Source of the DNA: Enterococcus sp. DIV2402
GTDB taxonomy: Bacteria; Bacillota; Bacilli; Lactobacillales; Enterococcaceae
Assembly (NCBI RefSeq): GCF_017426705.2
Contig: NZ_CP147251.1
Span: 2,580,501-2,644,500 of the forward strand
Length of the DNA stretch: 64,000 nt
Reading direction: 5' to 3'
Shown here: positions 33,735 to 43,064 of the stretch, in pieces
Numbering within the stretch: position 1 is the stretch's first letter
Layout of the letters: each line of letters begins with the position of its first letter
Notes under the pieces: generated by a model
What the model saw: only the letters and a program-made list of their open reading frames with translations
Databases searched by the model: none
What the model was told of the DNA's origin: nothing
Program-made: the position numbers and the translations under genes

Positions 33735-34934
33735 TTATCTGGGTCTTGTATTTACATTCATTGCATTCTGGTTTTCTTGATTGGACGCTTCAATGATAGT
33801 CGGATTCAAGAAGCTCTCAATCACGGTCATACTCATGGCTTTTGCCGAACGCTCAATGGCAGTATGACCAATAGGTGAACCTGCTAACTTTTCATATTCG
33901 GGCGTGTGAAGAGATACTCGCGTTTTATTCAAACTAAAATAAGGATTGGTCGTCGGAATAAGTTGACTTACATTACCGAAATCAGTTGAACCGAAATCAT
34001 CTGGAAAATCAGGTAAAACTTCTTCGCCTAAACTTTCTAATGCTTTACGACAAATATCACCTAAAATTCGACTGAATGTTCTTGCACCATAGCCTTTTTC
34101 TTCTGTTATTTTCACTTCACACCCAGTCGCCAAAGCGCCTGCTTGAATACAGTTACGAACACGTTCTATTAAGCTAGGAAGTTCGTCTTCCTCCATACAT
34201 CTAATACTATATTCAATTTTAGAATAGTCAGGAATCATTCCCGTGGCTGTTCCACCTTCCACCAAAATACCAGATAAGCGAACATCTGAAGTAACTTGCT
34301 GACGTAACATTGATACTGCGTTAAAAAATAAATTTGCTGCATCCAATGCGTTAACTCCTTTAAAAGGTTGACTTGCTGCGTGGGCAGAGCGTCCTGTATA
34401 TTCAATTAAAAATTTATATGTGGCTGTACAACGACCAGCAATACGAGTGGTTCCCGAAGTTGGATGAACCATTGTTGCAGCATCTACATCTTGAAATGCG
34501 CCTCGTTCAATTAGTTTGATTTTACCGCCACCACCTTCTTCAGCTGGTGTACCGATAAGAGAAACTTTTCCTGAAATATTAAATACTTCCATTACTTTTT
34601 TGGTTGCTAGATAGGCACCCACAGCAGAAGTCGCAATAATATTATGTCCGCAAGCATGACCAATTTTGGGTAGGGCGTCATATTCCGCTAAAATAGCAAA
34701 ATGTACACCCCCTTCACCTTGGATGTGCGTTGATTTAAACGAGGTTTCCAGATCACAATAATTGGATTCAACTTCTGCACCTTGTTGTTTCAAATATGTG
34801 GTGATTTTTTCAACAGCTAAGAATTCCTCATATCCTAACTCTGGATGACTATGAATATAATCGCTAATCTCAATTAATTCAGGTTTTCTTTCATCAACCT
34901 CTCGTTCAATTCTATTTTTTACTTCCTCTAACAT
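33735..34934 (-). CDS. M20 amidohydrolase in a PTS operon (AbgB/M20D2-like)
   Basis: The 399-residue metallohydrolase has SHPELGYEE, the metal motif GHACGHNII, the catalytic TPAEEGGGGK, and RSAHAASQPFKG. These resemble p-aminobenzoyl-glutamate hydrolase/ACY1L2 proteins, which cleave amides of amino acids. Lying between EIID and EIIA, it probably acts on the phosphorylated compound brought in by the PTS, for example an N-acylated or amide-linked sugar derivative. The substrate is unknown. GGAGGG lies 8 nt before the ATG. Confidence 0.87.
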   Translation of the reverse strand: MLEEVKNRIEREVDERKPELIEISDYIHSHPELGYEEFLAVEKITTYLKQQGAEVESNYCDLETSFKSTHIQGEGGVHFAILAEYDALPKIGHACGHNIIATSAVGAYLATKKVMEVFNISGKVSLIGTPAEEGGGGKIKLIERGAFQDVDAATMVHPTSGTTRIAGRCTATYKFLIEYTGRSAHAASQPFKGVNALDAANLFFNAVSMLRQQVTSDVRLSGILVEGGTATGMIPDYSKIEYSIRCMEEDELPSLIERVRNCIQAGALATGCEVKITEEKGYGARTFSRILGDICRKALESLGEEVLPDFPDDFGSTDFGNVSQLIPTTNPYFSLNKTRVSLHTPEYEKLAGSPIGHTAIERSAKAMSMTVIESFLNPTIIEASNQENQNAMNVNTRPR

Positions 34935-34950
34935 TCAAATACCCTCCAAA

Positions 34951-35769
34951 CTAAAATAACCCAATTAATGCACCTAGTAACGAAATTGCTAATACGCCTA
35001 ATAAAATATTAGTGTATTTTACTTTGCGATAGCGAATCAAATAGTACATGATAAATACTGCAGTCACTGGTAATAAGCCTGGTAGAATTTGATCCACGTA
35101 AGACTGAATTGTGGTCGTTTCATTGTTTACTACAATTTCTGGTTTCAAAGAAATTTTTACATATTGTGAAGATAAAATTCCCATCATAAACATTCCTAGT
35201 ACACTAGATGCTGTAATAAATTGATTGATGCGCCCGTCTTTTAATACTTGAAGGATACTTTTACGTCCCACACGATAACCTAAATGCCATAGATAATAAC
35301 TGATTGAAGAAGTAATTAAACTAACAATGACAAAAGGTCCTAAACCAGCAATCCAGCTACCAGCAGAAGCTAATGGCAGAAATAAGCCAATTACGATAGG
35401 GCGAATTGTTCCCCAGTCTACGGTGTCACCAATTCCAGCCAAGGGTCCCATGAATCCGGTTTTTAACCCTGTGATCATTTCATCTGAAATATCTTCGCCA
35501 CGTGCTCGTTCTTCCTCCATAGCAATGACAATTCCGTGAATTAAGCTTCCCCAAATTCCTTCCGTGTTGAAGAAAGTTAGATGCCGTTTCAAAGCTAATT
35601 TTAATTCCTCATCATCTTTATATAACTTCTTAAAGATCGGAGCTAAACATGCAGCGAAAGCAAGCGTTTGCAAACGTTCGAAGGAATTAGAAAGCTCACA
35701 TGTACCTAACCAATACATCCAAGAACGTCGTATGTCTTTTTTAGTGAGTAATTTTTCTTTTTGTTCCAT
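34951..35769 (-). CDS. PTS mannose-family EIID component
   Basis: The 272-residue protein opens LTKKDIRRSWMYWLGTCELS and contains FNTEGIWGSLIHGIVIAMEEE plus TGLKTGFMGPLAGIGDTVDWG, the EIID hallmarks (quoted cores: FFNTEGIWGSLIHG and GPLAGIGD). Several helices follow. With EIIC it forms the sugar channel. Its ATG overlaps the EIIC stop codon. Confidence 0.93.
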   Translation of the reverse strand: MEQKEKLLTKKDIRRSWMYWLGTCELSNSFERLQTLAFAACLAPIFKKLYKDDEELKLALKRHLTFFNTEGIWGSLIHGIVIAMEEERARGEDISDEMITGLKTGFMGPLAGIGDTVDWGTIRPIVIGLFLPLASAGSWIAGLGPFVIVSLITSSISYYLWHLGYRVGRKSILQVLKDGRINQFITASSVLGMFMMGILSSQYVKISLKPEIVVNNETTTIQSYVDQILPGLLPVTAVFIMYYLIRYRKVKYTNILLGVLAISLLGALIGLF

Positions 35770-36521
35770 TATAAAGCCCCCGCTTCCTCAGTTTTATTTT
35801 TAGTAAATGTGATATGCAAGAATGCTAGGAACATTCCAAACAATGCAAAGGCAATTGTATTCACTTGTGAAGCGTACTGGAACAAGAAGAAACCAAATAA
35901 GAAATATGGAATAACGTTTCCTTTCCCAATCACTGAAATTGTAATAGCAAATCCTAACGCAGGAAGAATCCCGCCAGCTACTTGTAGTCCAGTCATAATC
36001 CAATCAGGAACAATCTCCATAAAAGCGTTAACTGCATTTGGCCCTAGATAGATTGCAATTGCGACAGGAATGATATAAATACCAATTAACGCCAACGTAG
36101 GATATAGAAAATGCGCGCGCATGATACCGTTCGTATTGCCTTTTTCAGCATAAGAATCAGCCATATGAATCCAAGCCGCATTGACAGTTCGACGAATATA
36201 ATCTAATAGCACCCCCAACAACCCAACAGGCACAGCTAAAGTTACGGCAACAGCCGGTTCCAGATTAGATTGCAATGCAATTGGTACAGCAATAAAAGTG
36301 GCTAACACTTGGTCTGTCGGAATATTTCCACCTGGTTGAATCACACCCATATAAATCGCTTGAATCGCTGCGCCAATAATCATTGCTTGTGGGACATCTC
36401 CTAAAACGATTCCAATTAACAGTGCTCCAAATAATGGAATATTTTTAGGCCACGTATATAAAATCCCCATTCGACAAAAACAAAATAAAACACCTAAAAT
36501 AATAGCTTGTATAATTGTCAT
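35769..36521 (-). CDS. PTS mannose-family EIIC component
   Basis: The 250-residue membrane protein has about eight helices and the EIIC motifs YTWPKNIPLFGALLIGIVLGD (core PLFGALLIGIVLGD), GAAIQAIYMGVIQPGGNIP, and the C-terminal ISVIGKGNVIPYFLFGF region. It forms the translocation pathway with EIID. It lies 12 nt after the EIIB gene. Confidence 0.92.
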   Translation of the reverse strand: MTIIQAIILGVLFCFCRMGILYTWPKNIPLFGALLIGIVLGDVPQAMIIGAAIQAIYMGVIQPGGNIPTDQVLATFIAVPIALQSNLEPAVAVTLAVPVGLLGVLLDYIRRTVNAAWIHMADSYAEKGNTNGIMRAHFLYPTLALIGIYIIPVAIAIYLGPNAVNAFMEIVPDWIMTGLQVAGGILPALGFAITISVIGKGNVIPYFLFGFFLFQYASQVNTIAFALFGMFLAFLHITFTKNKTEEAGAL

Positions 36522-36533
36522 TTACTTTCCTCC

Positions 36534-37013
36534 TTAGAATTTATTGGCAATATTTGTTAATTTGACTTCTCTTTCTTCTGGAACCGTTTGCAAGAAAATG
36601 TGTTTTCCATCTGCTTCTAATTTTTTTAATTGTTCATATTCTTCTTTCGTTAAAGTAATATTTTTAAATACAACCACACGTCCTGCACCGCCACCAATAC
36701 CACCAATCTGAATCTCTTCTAATGGTAAATCATGAGCAATTCCATCTAATAATGAAGGGATTCCTTTAAATAAAATAATTGATTTTTCTAAATTCTTTGC
36801 GTCCAAAAATTCTTTTGCTTCAGCAACTGACTTCACAATTAATTTCACACCTGCCGGAGCTGCCATTTCAAAAACTTCAATCATAAATTCATCTTTTGCT
36901 AAAGTATCATCAATGATAATCACTTCTTTAGCACCAACCTGTCCGATCCATCTAGTGACAACTTGTCCATGCAATAACCGACTGTCTACTCTTACTAATC
37001 CAATTTTCCCCAT
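36534..37013 (-). CDS. PTS mannose-family EIIB component
   Basis: The 159-residue EIIB starts MGKIGLVRVDSRLLHGQVVT, with the phosphorylated His15. It receives phosphate from EIIA and transfers it to the entering substrate. A longer reading from 37052 is rejected because GGAGG lies 8 nt before the ATG at 37013 and family members start here. It is the first gene of the operon and divergent from the RpiR regulator. Confidence 0.93.
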   Translation of the reverse strand: MGKIGLVRVDSRLLHGQVVTRWIGQVGAKEVIIIDDTLAKDEFMIEVFEMAAPAGVKLIVKSVAEAKEFLDAKNLEKSIILFKGIPSLLDGIAHDLPLEEIQIGGIGGGAGRVVVFKNITLTKEEYEQLKKLEADGKHIFLQTVPEEREVKLTNIANKF

Positions 37014-37084
37014 CAAAAAAACCTCCATTTTTCCTTTTAATTTAGCAACCATCAGTAAAGCCTTTTCATTTTATGTTATACTAA

Positions 37085-37190
37085 ACAATATAAAATAAAA
37101 AAAATTCGATTTTTGCTAATTTATTTAAAACTTATTTTTATAATATCAAATTTTTTCGAAAAGTAAATGTTTTTTTCGAAATTTTTTAAA
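37085..37190. promoter_or_regulatory. AT-rich divergent promoter region with TTTTTCGAA repeats
   Basis: Three related sites occur: ATTCGATTTTT, TTTTTTCGAAAAG and TTTTTTTCGAAATTTTTT. The last two are spaced about 21 nt apart, near two turns of the helix. They are good candidates for RpiR operator sites controlling the PTS operon and the regulator. TATAAT at about 37139-37144 may be the plus-strand -10. Binding is inferred. Confidence 0.45.
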
Positions 37191-37201
37191 GGGGAATACA
37201 T

Positions 37202-38035
37202 ATGAAAGATTTAAAAAGTAAAATTCAAATCAATTATCTATCATTTACTAAAAAAGAAAAGCTAATTGCAGATTACCTGCTAGATCATGCCCAAGAGGCA
37301 AAAAATATGACAATTTCTGAATTAGCAACAGCTTGCGGTGTAGCAGAATCTACCATCTTTTTATTTTCTAAGAAATTAAAGCTTTCTGGATTTAAAGAGC
37401 TCACCGTTTTATTAGCCAACGACCATAACAAATTACTACTCGATAGTGTTGATGGTAATGAAGATACGCAAGCGTTGGTAAAAAAAGTATTTGATTCAAA
37501 TATTCGAGCATTGGAAGATACCGCACAGCTAATCGATTACAAAAATCTAACGAATGCCGTACAACTTTTAACAAACAGTAACAAAATTGTATTTTTTGCG
37601 TTGGGTGGATCAACCCCTATTGCCTTGGATGCCTATCATAAATTTTTACGAACACCGTTAGATGTCGAATTCAACTTGGAATATCATATGCAGTTATTAA
37701 AAGCGGGTAAACTAAATGAAAATTCTTGTGCATTTATTATTTCTCATAGTGGTAAAAATCCAGATATTCTCCGTTTAGTGGAACTGTTGAAAAAAAATAA
37801 GGTCCCAATTATTTCAATTACTAGCTTTGACAATACACCTCTTGTGAAAAAATCTGATGTTGTTTTTCTAACACCAACTGAAGAGTTAGACTTTAAAAAT
37901 GCTGGAATCTATACGCGACGTGTTTCTCAGTTAGTTTTAATTGATATTTTATTTACGCTGACAATTTCATCTGATCCAGAAAAAACTATTTCTCATTTGG
38001 AACAGTTCCGCCACGCCTTACCTTATACAAAATAA
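37202..38035 (+). CDS. RpiR-family regulator (HTH plus SIS domain)
   Basis: The 277-residue protein has an N-terminal HTH_6 domain (FTKKEKLIADYLLDH, MTISELATACGVAESTIF) and a SIS sugar-isomerase-like domain (about residues 125-255; FFALGGSTPIALDAY, IISHSGKNPDILRLVELL). SIS domains bind phosphosugars, so it probably senses the phosphorylated product of the divergent PTS. AAGGGG lies 7 nt before the ATG. Confidence 0.9.
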   Translation: MKDLKSKIQINYLSFTKKEKLIADYLLDHAQEAKNMTISELATACGVAESTIFLFSKKLKLSGFKELTVLLANDHNKLLLDSVDGNEDTQALVKKVFDSNIRALEDTAQLIDYKNLTNAVQLLTNSNKIVFFALGGSTPIALDAYHKFLRTPLDVEFNLEYHMQLLKAGKLNENSCAFIISHSGKNPDILRLVELLKKNKVPIISITSFDNTPLVKKSDVVFLTPTEELDFKNAGIYTRRVSQLVLIDILFTLTISSDPEKTISHLEQFRHALPYTK

Positions 38036-38050
38036 ATAATCCTATATGAA

Positions 38051-38092
38051 AAAAACTATCAATGTTGTTACATAAGTATTGATAGTTTTTTA
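38051..38092 (+). terminator. Terminator after the RpiR gene
   Basis: Perfect 13-base arms AAAAACTATCAAT and ATTGATAGTTTTT are followed by T residues. Confidence 0.85.
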
Positions 38093-38356
38093 GCGTCCTT
38101 TTATAATTTAAGTACTATTGATAAATACAAATACTACTAAATATTAGATAGCAGAAAAATGAATAACACTTGCGTTCAGGCATGAATTTGATACGTTTGA
38201 GATATTTTCGGTTATAACGTGTCTTTTTATGTTACAACTAACTCATATACAGACAACAACCAATCCCATCCCCAAAATTCTTATGTTGTTTGTAAGTTTA
38301 TTATGTACATGCCCTCTGGTAGACAGAGGGCTGTTTGTTTTAATCCAAAATAAAGA
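38093..38356. other. Intergenic stretch flanking the prophage remnant
   Basis: No gene is seen. It contains one compact hairpin at 38311-38331 (GCCCTCTG, loop GTAGA, CAGAGGGC) followed by TGTTTGTTTT on the plus strand. I looked for a repeat shared with the other prophage edge near 45.1 kb and saw none. Confidence 0.5.
38311..38340 (+). terminator. Terminator-like hairpin at the prophage edge
   Basis: The 8-base arms GCCCTCTG and CAGAGGGC with a 5-nt loop are followed by TGTTTGTTTT. The T-rich tail suits the plus strand, although the lysin gene next to it is on the minus strand. Confidence 0.6.
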
Positions 38357-39007
38357 CTATACTTTTTTAACAATTGTTTTATTCAAAGACATGTAACGAT
38401 CGTATGCTCCTAAACGAACTTTACCGCGTTTCATAGTACCACTAGACACTACTTCATCAATCGCAATTTTAGAACCTGTTTTCATTGACCAGCCAGAACG
38501 ATTGGTTAATTCTTTTTCAATGTAAAAGGTATCATCTTTTAACATCTCATACCATCCTGTTTGATTATAATATTCTGGTTGTTGTGCTGTTACAGGCAAT
38601 CTGTAAAAATATACAGGTAACCCACTGTAATCTCCCATCCAACCTGTTGCTGGAGTAGTTGCAATACCGTTTTTTGGAGAAGTACAATGAATAATTGTTG
38701 CATTATCTAGAAAGACACCTGTATGTCCACCCGAACCGCCTGAACCACCTTTTACTCCTGCTACAAAGATATCTCCACGCTTTACTTGACTTCTAGAAAT
38801 TGGTGTAAGTAATGTTCCTTCTAATGAATATAGTGAATCTGTATTACCAATTCCTGTTCCACTTGGTAAAAAACCACCTGCAATTAAGGATAAATAAACT
38901 GCCGAACTACAATCATAACTATTAGGTCCTAAACGATTGGTCATTGAATACGTAACTTTTCCTTCTCGATCTTTAAACCATTGAATCATTTTATTAATAT
39001 CTCCCAT
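38357..39007 (-). CDS. Phage peptidoglycan hydrolase (Amidase_5-like lysin)
   Basis: The 216-residue lysin has an N-terminal cysteine-peptidase-like domain of the phage Pal/Amidase_5 type: WFKDREGKVTYSM, GPNSYDCSSAVYLSL with the catalytic Cys near residue 32, and GGHTGVFLDNATIIHC with the His. About 75 further residues (QPEYYNQTGWYEMLK onward) form a probable wall-binding SH3-like domain. It cleaves peptidoglycan during phage release. It lacks a signal peptide, as expected for a holin-dependent enzyme. AGGAGG precedes the start. Confidence 0.88.
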   Translation of the reverse strand: MGDINKMIQWFKDREGKVTYSMTNRLGPNSYDCSSAVYLSLIAGGFLPSGTGIGNTDSLYSLEGTLLTPISRSQVKRGDIFVAGVKGGSGGSGGHTGVFLDNATIIHCTSPKNGIATTPATGWMGDYSGLPVYFYRLPVTAQQPEYYNQTGWYEMLKDDTFYIEKELTNRSGWSMKTGSKIAIDEVVSSGTMKRGKVRLGAYDRYMSLNKTIVKKV

Positions 39008-39101
39008 TGTTTGTTCCTCCTGAAATTTTATTTTTCCATGCGTCCATGGTAGACATATGCCTTATATAAGAAGTTTAATGCATATAACTGAGCTAGAAAG
39101 G

Positions 39102-39482
39102 TCAAACGGATAACCAGCCTAGACGTTCTGCAATTTCTTTTAAAAATTCATTATCTCTTCGTTTGACTGTTGATTCACTTAAAAAAGTTTCCATAGCTAC
39201 TATTGCATTCTCTTTACTTGGATGACCATGTAAATATTTAGAGTTAAAAATCGCTTGTACTTCTGAAGTTGAGTCATCTAAAATATCAGAAATAATCTGT
39301 AAAAACATTTTATGGAAAACAATTTGATTCATGGTCCAACAATTCTCAATTCCTATAAATGGATACTCTAAAAAAATATTTTCTTGATTGTTCATGACAT
39401 CAGAAAAGTCACGTAATGTTTTTTTAATAACTTTATATTTCCAAAGTAAAGATCTGATATGTGTTCTAGTCGCTTTATTCAT
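39102..39482 (-). CDS. Hypothetical phage protein, possibly ArpU-like
   Basis: I do not recognise this 126-residue protein with certainty. It has a basic N-terminus (NKATRTHIRSLLWKYKVIKK) and an acidic middle. The C-terminal region KENAIVAMETFLSESTVKRR followed by a helix ending EIAERLGW resembles the helix-turn-helix part of phage late regulators. It lies between two lysin genes on the same strand. AGGAGG precedes the ATG. Confidence 0.55.
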   Translation of the reverse strand: MNKATRTHIRSLLWKYKVIKKTLRDFSDVMNNQENIFLEYPFIGIENCWTMNQIVFHKMFLQIISDILDDSTSEVQAIFNSKYLHGHPSKENAIVAMETFLSESTVKRRDNEFLKEIAERLGWLSV

Positions 39483-39503
39483 ATTTTCCTCCTAATAATA
39501 CAT

Positions 39504-40199
39504 TTATTTTAAGTCTTGTTCTAAAACCCAACTATTAATCCCTCCCAATAAATATGCATAGTTAGACATAGATTGATTAACAATTTTTACTTGTTTGATT
39601 GTGTATTTATTACCTTTTACAAAACTTTTAATTTTTTGCCCAGTTTGGTATTTGTCAGCAAGCAGTTGGACAGTTACGATGTCCCCAATTTTAAATTTAC
39701 TTGTAAAAACAGTGAACGTAGCTTTTGCATCGTTCATCAATTTATTTTTAAATACATACCAGCGTGTCCACTTTTTATCCAAATTAAATTGAGCAGGACA
39801 ATTCTTACGACTAGCATCATAATGACGAACTACTCGATCAATTGAAATATTGTATTTCTTCATCAAATATTGTAATAATTCGATGGTATTTGCTTCTGTT
39901 TTTGTTGTAACTGAACCTGAAGGGAGACACATTTCAACACCTATACTATTTGTATTGCTAATACCATAAATTCCATTACCATCTCCTACGTGCCAAGCCC
40001 CTTTGCTATCTTCTACCGATTGCCAAATACTTGTGTCATCTACAAAATAATGAGCAGATGCATTGCGGTTGCCTCCACTAAAGTAATCGACATTATTTTT
40101 TGCAGTGGAACGTGTACCTACATCATGTACTACAATATATTTAATATTGTTATAGCCATAATGATTGTATGTGCTAATTTTTTTATTGATTGGTAACAT
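39504..40199 (-). CDS. N-acetylmuramoyl-L-alanine amidase endolysin
   Basis: The 231-residue protein has an Amidase_2 domain: YIVVHDVGTRS (first zinc His), SAHYFVDDTSIWQSVEDSKG, and VVRHYDASRKNCPAQF carrying the second His and the zinc-binding Cys. The last 65 residues form an SH3-like binding module (FKIGDIVTVQLLADKYQTG). It cuts the amide bond between muramic acid and the stem peptide. It is 47 nt downstream of the holin gene, the usual lysis arrangement. Confidence 0.92.
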   Translation of the reverse strand: MLPINKKISTYNHYGYNNIKYIVVHDVGTRSTAKNNVDYFSGGNRNASAHYFVDDTSIWQSVEDSKGAWHVGDGNGIYGISNTNSIGVEMCLPSGSVTTKTEANTIELLQYLMKKYNISIDRVVRHYDASRKNCPAQFNLDKKWTRWYVFKNKLMNDAKATFTVFTSKFKIGDIVTVQLLADKYQTGQKIKSFVKGNKYTIKQVKIVNQSMSNYAYLLGGINSWVLEQDLK

Positions 40200-40246
40200 A
40201 TTAATTCCTCCTAATTTTTGTAAAACAAAAAAGGATAGCTTCTCTG

Positions 40247-40642
40247 CTAATCCTTTTCATTCATATTTTTGTTATTTAATCTTTTAATAATAGGTTCAAA
40301 TATGTCTGTAGCAACCCCTAACTTATTTAAGTTTTCAATAATGCTCACCATCTCATTTAAAGTTTCCAGCAAATAGACACCAATAATTACACTGACGGAA
40401 ATAATATCCGGCAATAAAATTGTTAAGGGGACAATAGCAACGAGAACTATCAACAATGCAAATTTTTTGAGTAAGCCGGTACTCATCTTTCCTGATTTTA
40501 ACTTTCGATTTACGTATGCTTGGATAAATCCCGTGATAACATCCACTGCCATCAAAAATAAAATGAATCCTAACCAGATTAACACCCTCCCATACTCATT
40601 TTGCATCATTGTTTCTGCCCATATAATCATGTTCATATCCAT
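40247..40642 (-). CDS. Phage holin (Cp-1/phi LC3-like family)
   Basis: The 131-residue protein has hydrophobic segments at about 13-33 and 60-95, with LMAVDVITGFIQAYVNRKLKSGK, a motif of the toxin-secretion/phage-lysis holin family (core VDVITGFIQAYVN). It makes membrane holes that release the lysin. A GTG at 40651 is possible, but the ATG at 40642 has GGAAAG at better spacing. Confidence 0.85.
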   Translation of the reverse strand: MDMNMIIWAETMMQNEYGRVLIWLGFILFLMAVDVITGFIQAYVNRKLKSGKMSTGLLKKFALLIVLVAIVPLTILLPDIISVSVIIGVYLLETLNEMVSIIENLNKLGVATDIFEPIIKRLNNKNMNEKD

Positions 40643-40681
40643 TAAACTCACTTTCCTTTTCTGTTTTTATACTATGATCGA

Positions 40682-40713
40682 TAAAAAATAACCGCATCAA
40701 TAATGATACGGTT
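40682..40713 (-). terminator. Terminator upstream of the holin gene
   Basis: On the minus strand AACCGTATCA and TGATGCGGTT (one mismatch) enclose a TTAT loop and are followed by ATTTTTTATC. It separates the regulator gene from the lysis genes, so read-through or a late promoter must control lysis. Confidence 0.75.
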
Positions 40714-40919
40714 AAAAACTCAAATTAATCACATCCCTTGACGGATGTTTCCATACAATTGGATGACGTCAAATATCATCTCAATATAAAACTAACCAGA
40801 CATCTCTCTATTTTTTAAAGATAAAAAACTTTGACCCTCTTATATCTAAATATGACACTATCATTTTAGCATCTTTTTTTGCACTAAAACCACATAAATA
40901 CCGCGATAAAACCGCATAA

Positions 40920-41336
40920 TTATTGATAACTAATCAAGTTTCCTTGTTTATAGCTTTCAGCAAATTCAACAAGTGCTTCGGCTTTTAATCGTTCAATAGA
41001 TCTTAATGAATAGCCTAATTTAGTAGCAATTCCAAGATTAGAAAAATGTTCTGGGGTACAAAACGAATAATAGAGTATCCGTCTGCTAATAAGTTTTAAG
41101 GCTAATAATGCTATAATAATTGCGTCACGTTCTCCTTCTGCATCTATCCGTTGTAAAATGACATCTTCAATATGCTTATTGTTTCTACTATTACTACGTG
41201 GCATGTCTGTAATAATTGACGAACGAATATCAATTTGTGAACGACCGGCTATCCGTTCTAATCGTCGATAATGCTTCAACACATTTTTTGCATTTTTTCG
41301 TGTTTGGTATAAATTAACTTTTTTCGTTAATATCAT
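40920..41336 (-). CDS. ArpU-family phage transcriptional regulator
   Basis: The 138-residue protein matches the ArpU pattern. It has KNAKNVLKHYRRLERIAG at the start, a middle ISRRILYYSFCTPEHFSN, and LGYSLRSIERLKAEALVEFAESY as a C-terminal helix-turn-helix (quoted core SLRSIERLKAEALVEFAESY). ArpU proteins control late or lysis genes and muramidase export in enterococci. It is followed by a 206-nt AT-rich gap and a terminator before the lysis genes. Confidence 0.85.
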   Translation of the reverse strand: MILTKKVNLYQTRKNAKNVLKHYRRLERIAGRSQIDIRSSIITDMPRSNSRNNKHIEDVILQRIDAEGERDAIIIALLALKLISRRILYYSFCTPEHFSNLGIATKLGYSLRSIERLKAEALVEFAESYKQGNLISYQ

Positions 41337-41625
41337 CTCTAACTTCTCCCATTCTCTAATAGTTATATTTATTTAGTTTAGAGTTTTCTTAAAAATTTTA
41401 TTGCTTAGTAGAAACTCAAAGTAAGCTACGCACATGTTTGGGAATTTAGAAAATATTTCGCCAAAATATTCAAAAGCATGTGCCATCTATTACTAGCTCT
41501 ATGAATAATTGTCCTAACATTAACAATAATTAAAATGTCTTGGTTTTATATTGCCTGTTTTTTTAAGTTGATCATTATCTACTTAAAAATCAAAAGATAA
41601 AATTACATCCCTTTAATTTTCCGTT
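41337..41625. other. AT-rich non-coding gap inside the prophage remnant
   Basis: No gene with a ribosome site is seen. The stretch may hold the replication origin or be the scar of deleted early genes; I find no clear iterons or strong hairpin. Confidence 0.35.
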
Positions 41626-41820
41626 CTATCTGTTCAAAAATGAATATTTTTGTTTTTTTTCCTGTTCTGCAATCACAATTGCTAGCCATTTTGTTTCCTC
41701 AGCTAGATTGTTCATTTTATTTTTGGCTAAAATAATCACTTGTTTTTCCAGTAATTTGACTAATTCTGATCGTTGCAAATTATTTTCTCTTAATATTGTA
41801 AGATATGTTTTTCCATCCAT
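41626..41820 (-). CDS. Small phage protein of unknown function
   Basis: The 64-residue protein (MDGKTYLTILRENNLQRSE...) is Lys/Glu-rich and helical with no recognised domain. The ATG at 41820 overlaps the helicase stop codon (TAATG), suggesting translational coupling. A start four codons upstream also exists. Its place after the helicase hints at a role in phage replication. Confidence 0.6.
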   Translation of the reverse strand: MDGKTYLTILRENNLQRSELVKLLEKQVIILAKNKMNNLAEETKWLAIVIAEQEKKQKYSFLNR

Positions 41821-43064
41821 TATTTTTTCCATTCGTTGAAATCAATTGAAAAGTCCATGTAGTGCTTTTTAAAAATAAAAGGTGCTACACCAGTCATTCC
41901 TTCTCTATTTTTGGCAATTTCACATCGGATTTTTTCTGAATTGTCTTCCGCTGATAAGAGCATCACACAATTTGCATCTTGTTCTAAACTTCCACTTTCT
42001 TTCAAATCAGACATCAACGGACGTTTATCTATTCTAGATTCGACACTACGATTAACTTGTGCTAGCAAAAAAATAGTTATGCCATAATCTGTTGTTAATT
42101 TCTTTAATTCTCGAGTAACTTCATTCATAACTTGTCGTTCATTTTTACGATTATCATGAACTGTGATAAGCCCTGCATAATCAATAAATGCAACATAATG
42201 TTGCTTATCTACGCGTTTTTTTATAGCATATTTAATATCATTAAGATTTGAATACTCTGACGTATATATTCTTAAATCGTACTCTTGTTTCATTCGTTCG
42301 TACGATTGGCGAGCCTTTAACTTATTTTCAAAAGATAAATTATTTTTGCCAATAAATAATAATGAATTAATTCGTGTATCTTTAGACACTAATCGGGTCA
42401 TTAACTCATTTTGTCTCATTTCAAATGTAAAAAAATCACACGCTACATTTTTATTTTTTTTGAATAGTTGTTCCATGATATTTAAAGCAAATGCTGTTTT
42501 TCCTGTAGCTGGACGACCTGCTAACACAATTAATTTACCACCAGTGATTCCTCCACCTAATAAATCATCAACTGGTTGAAAACTTTGTAGTGCTTCATTA
42601 GGCTTTTCTAATTGCTCACAAAAATCCATAAACGCCTGATCAAGTCTGCCATCTTGCTTAAGACAATTAATATTACGCTTTTCTTCTAAAAGTCTAGAAA
42701 GTTTTTCAGCACTTGTTTGAGACAATGTTGCTGCATACTCCTGTGAAGCCTGTTTCAGCTTATTGTCTAAATAACTATTATGAATTTGTCTTGCATACTC
42801 TCTTTCGATTCCTAAATTATCTGCATTATTTCTCAACATTTCTAATTCATTTATAGTTCCTGCACTGAATAAATCAATTGTTCTCATTTCTCTATGAATT
42901 TGTTCTATTGTATAGTTCAAGCCCTTTAATTTATTGATAGCTTCAACTACTAATTGAAAATATTTATTTGTAAACCATTCAGAATCTAAGTCAATATTTG
43001 TAATAATCGAAGGATGGTTTAATAATTCAGCAACCAAACTCATTTCAAAATTATTGTTCTCCAT
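41820..43064 (-). CDS. DnaB-like replicative helicase of phage type
   Basis: The 414-residue protein has an N-terminal DnaB domain (about residues 1-105) and a RecA-like motor. The motor contains Walker A AGRPATGKTAFAL near residue 178, TFEMRQNELMTRL, Walker B FIDYAGLI, and LLAQVNRSVESR. It unwinds DNA at the phage origin with the replication protein encoded just upstream, which overlaps it by 14 nt. GAGGAAAG precedes the start. Confidence 0.92.
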   Translation of the reverse strand: MENNNFEMSLVAELLNHPSIITNIDLDSEWFTNKYFQLVVEAINKLKGLNYTIEQIHREMRTIDLFSAGTINELEMLRNNADNLGIEREYARQIHNSYLDNKLKQASQEYAATLSQTSAEKLSRLLEEKRNINCLKQDGRLDQAFMDFCEQLEKPNEALQSFQPVDDLLGGGITGGKLIVLAGRPATGKTAFALNIMEQLFKKNKNVACDFFTFEMRQNELMTRLVSKDTRINSLLFIGKNNLSFENKLKARQSYERMKQEYDLRIYTSEYSNLNDIKYAIKKRVDKQHYVAFIDYAGLITVHDNRKNERQVMNEVTRELKKLTTDYGITIFLLAQVNRSVESRIDKRPLMSDLKESGSLEQDANCVMLLSAEDNSEKIRCEIAKNREGMTGVAPFIFKKHYMDFSIDFNEWKK

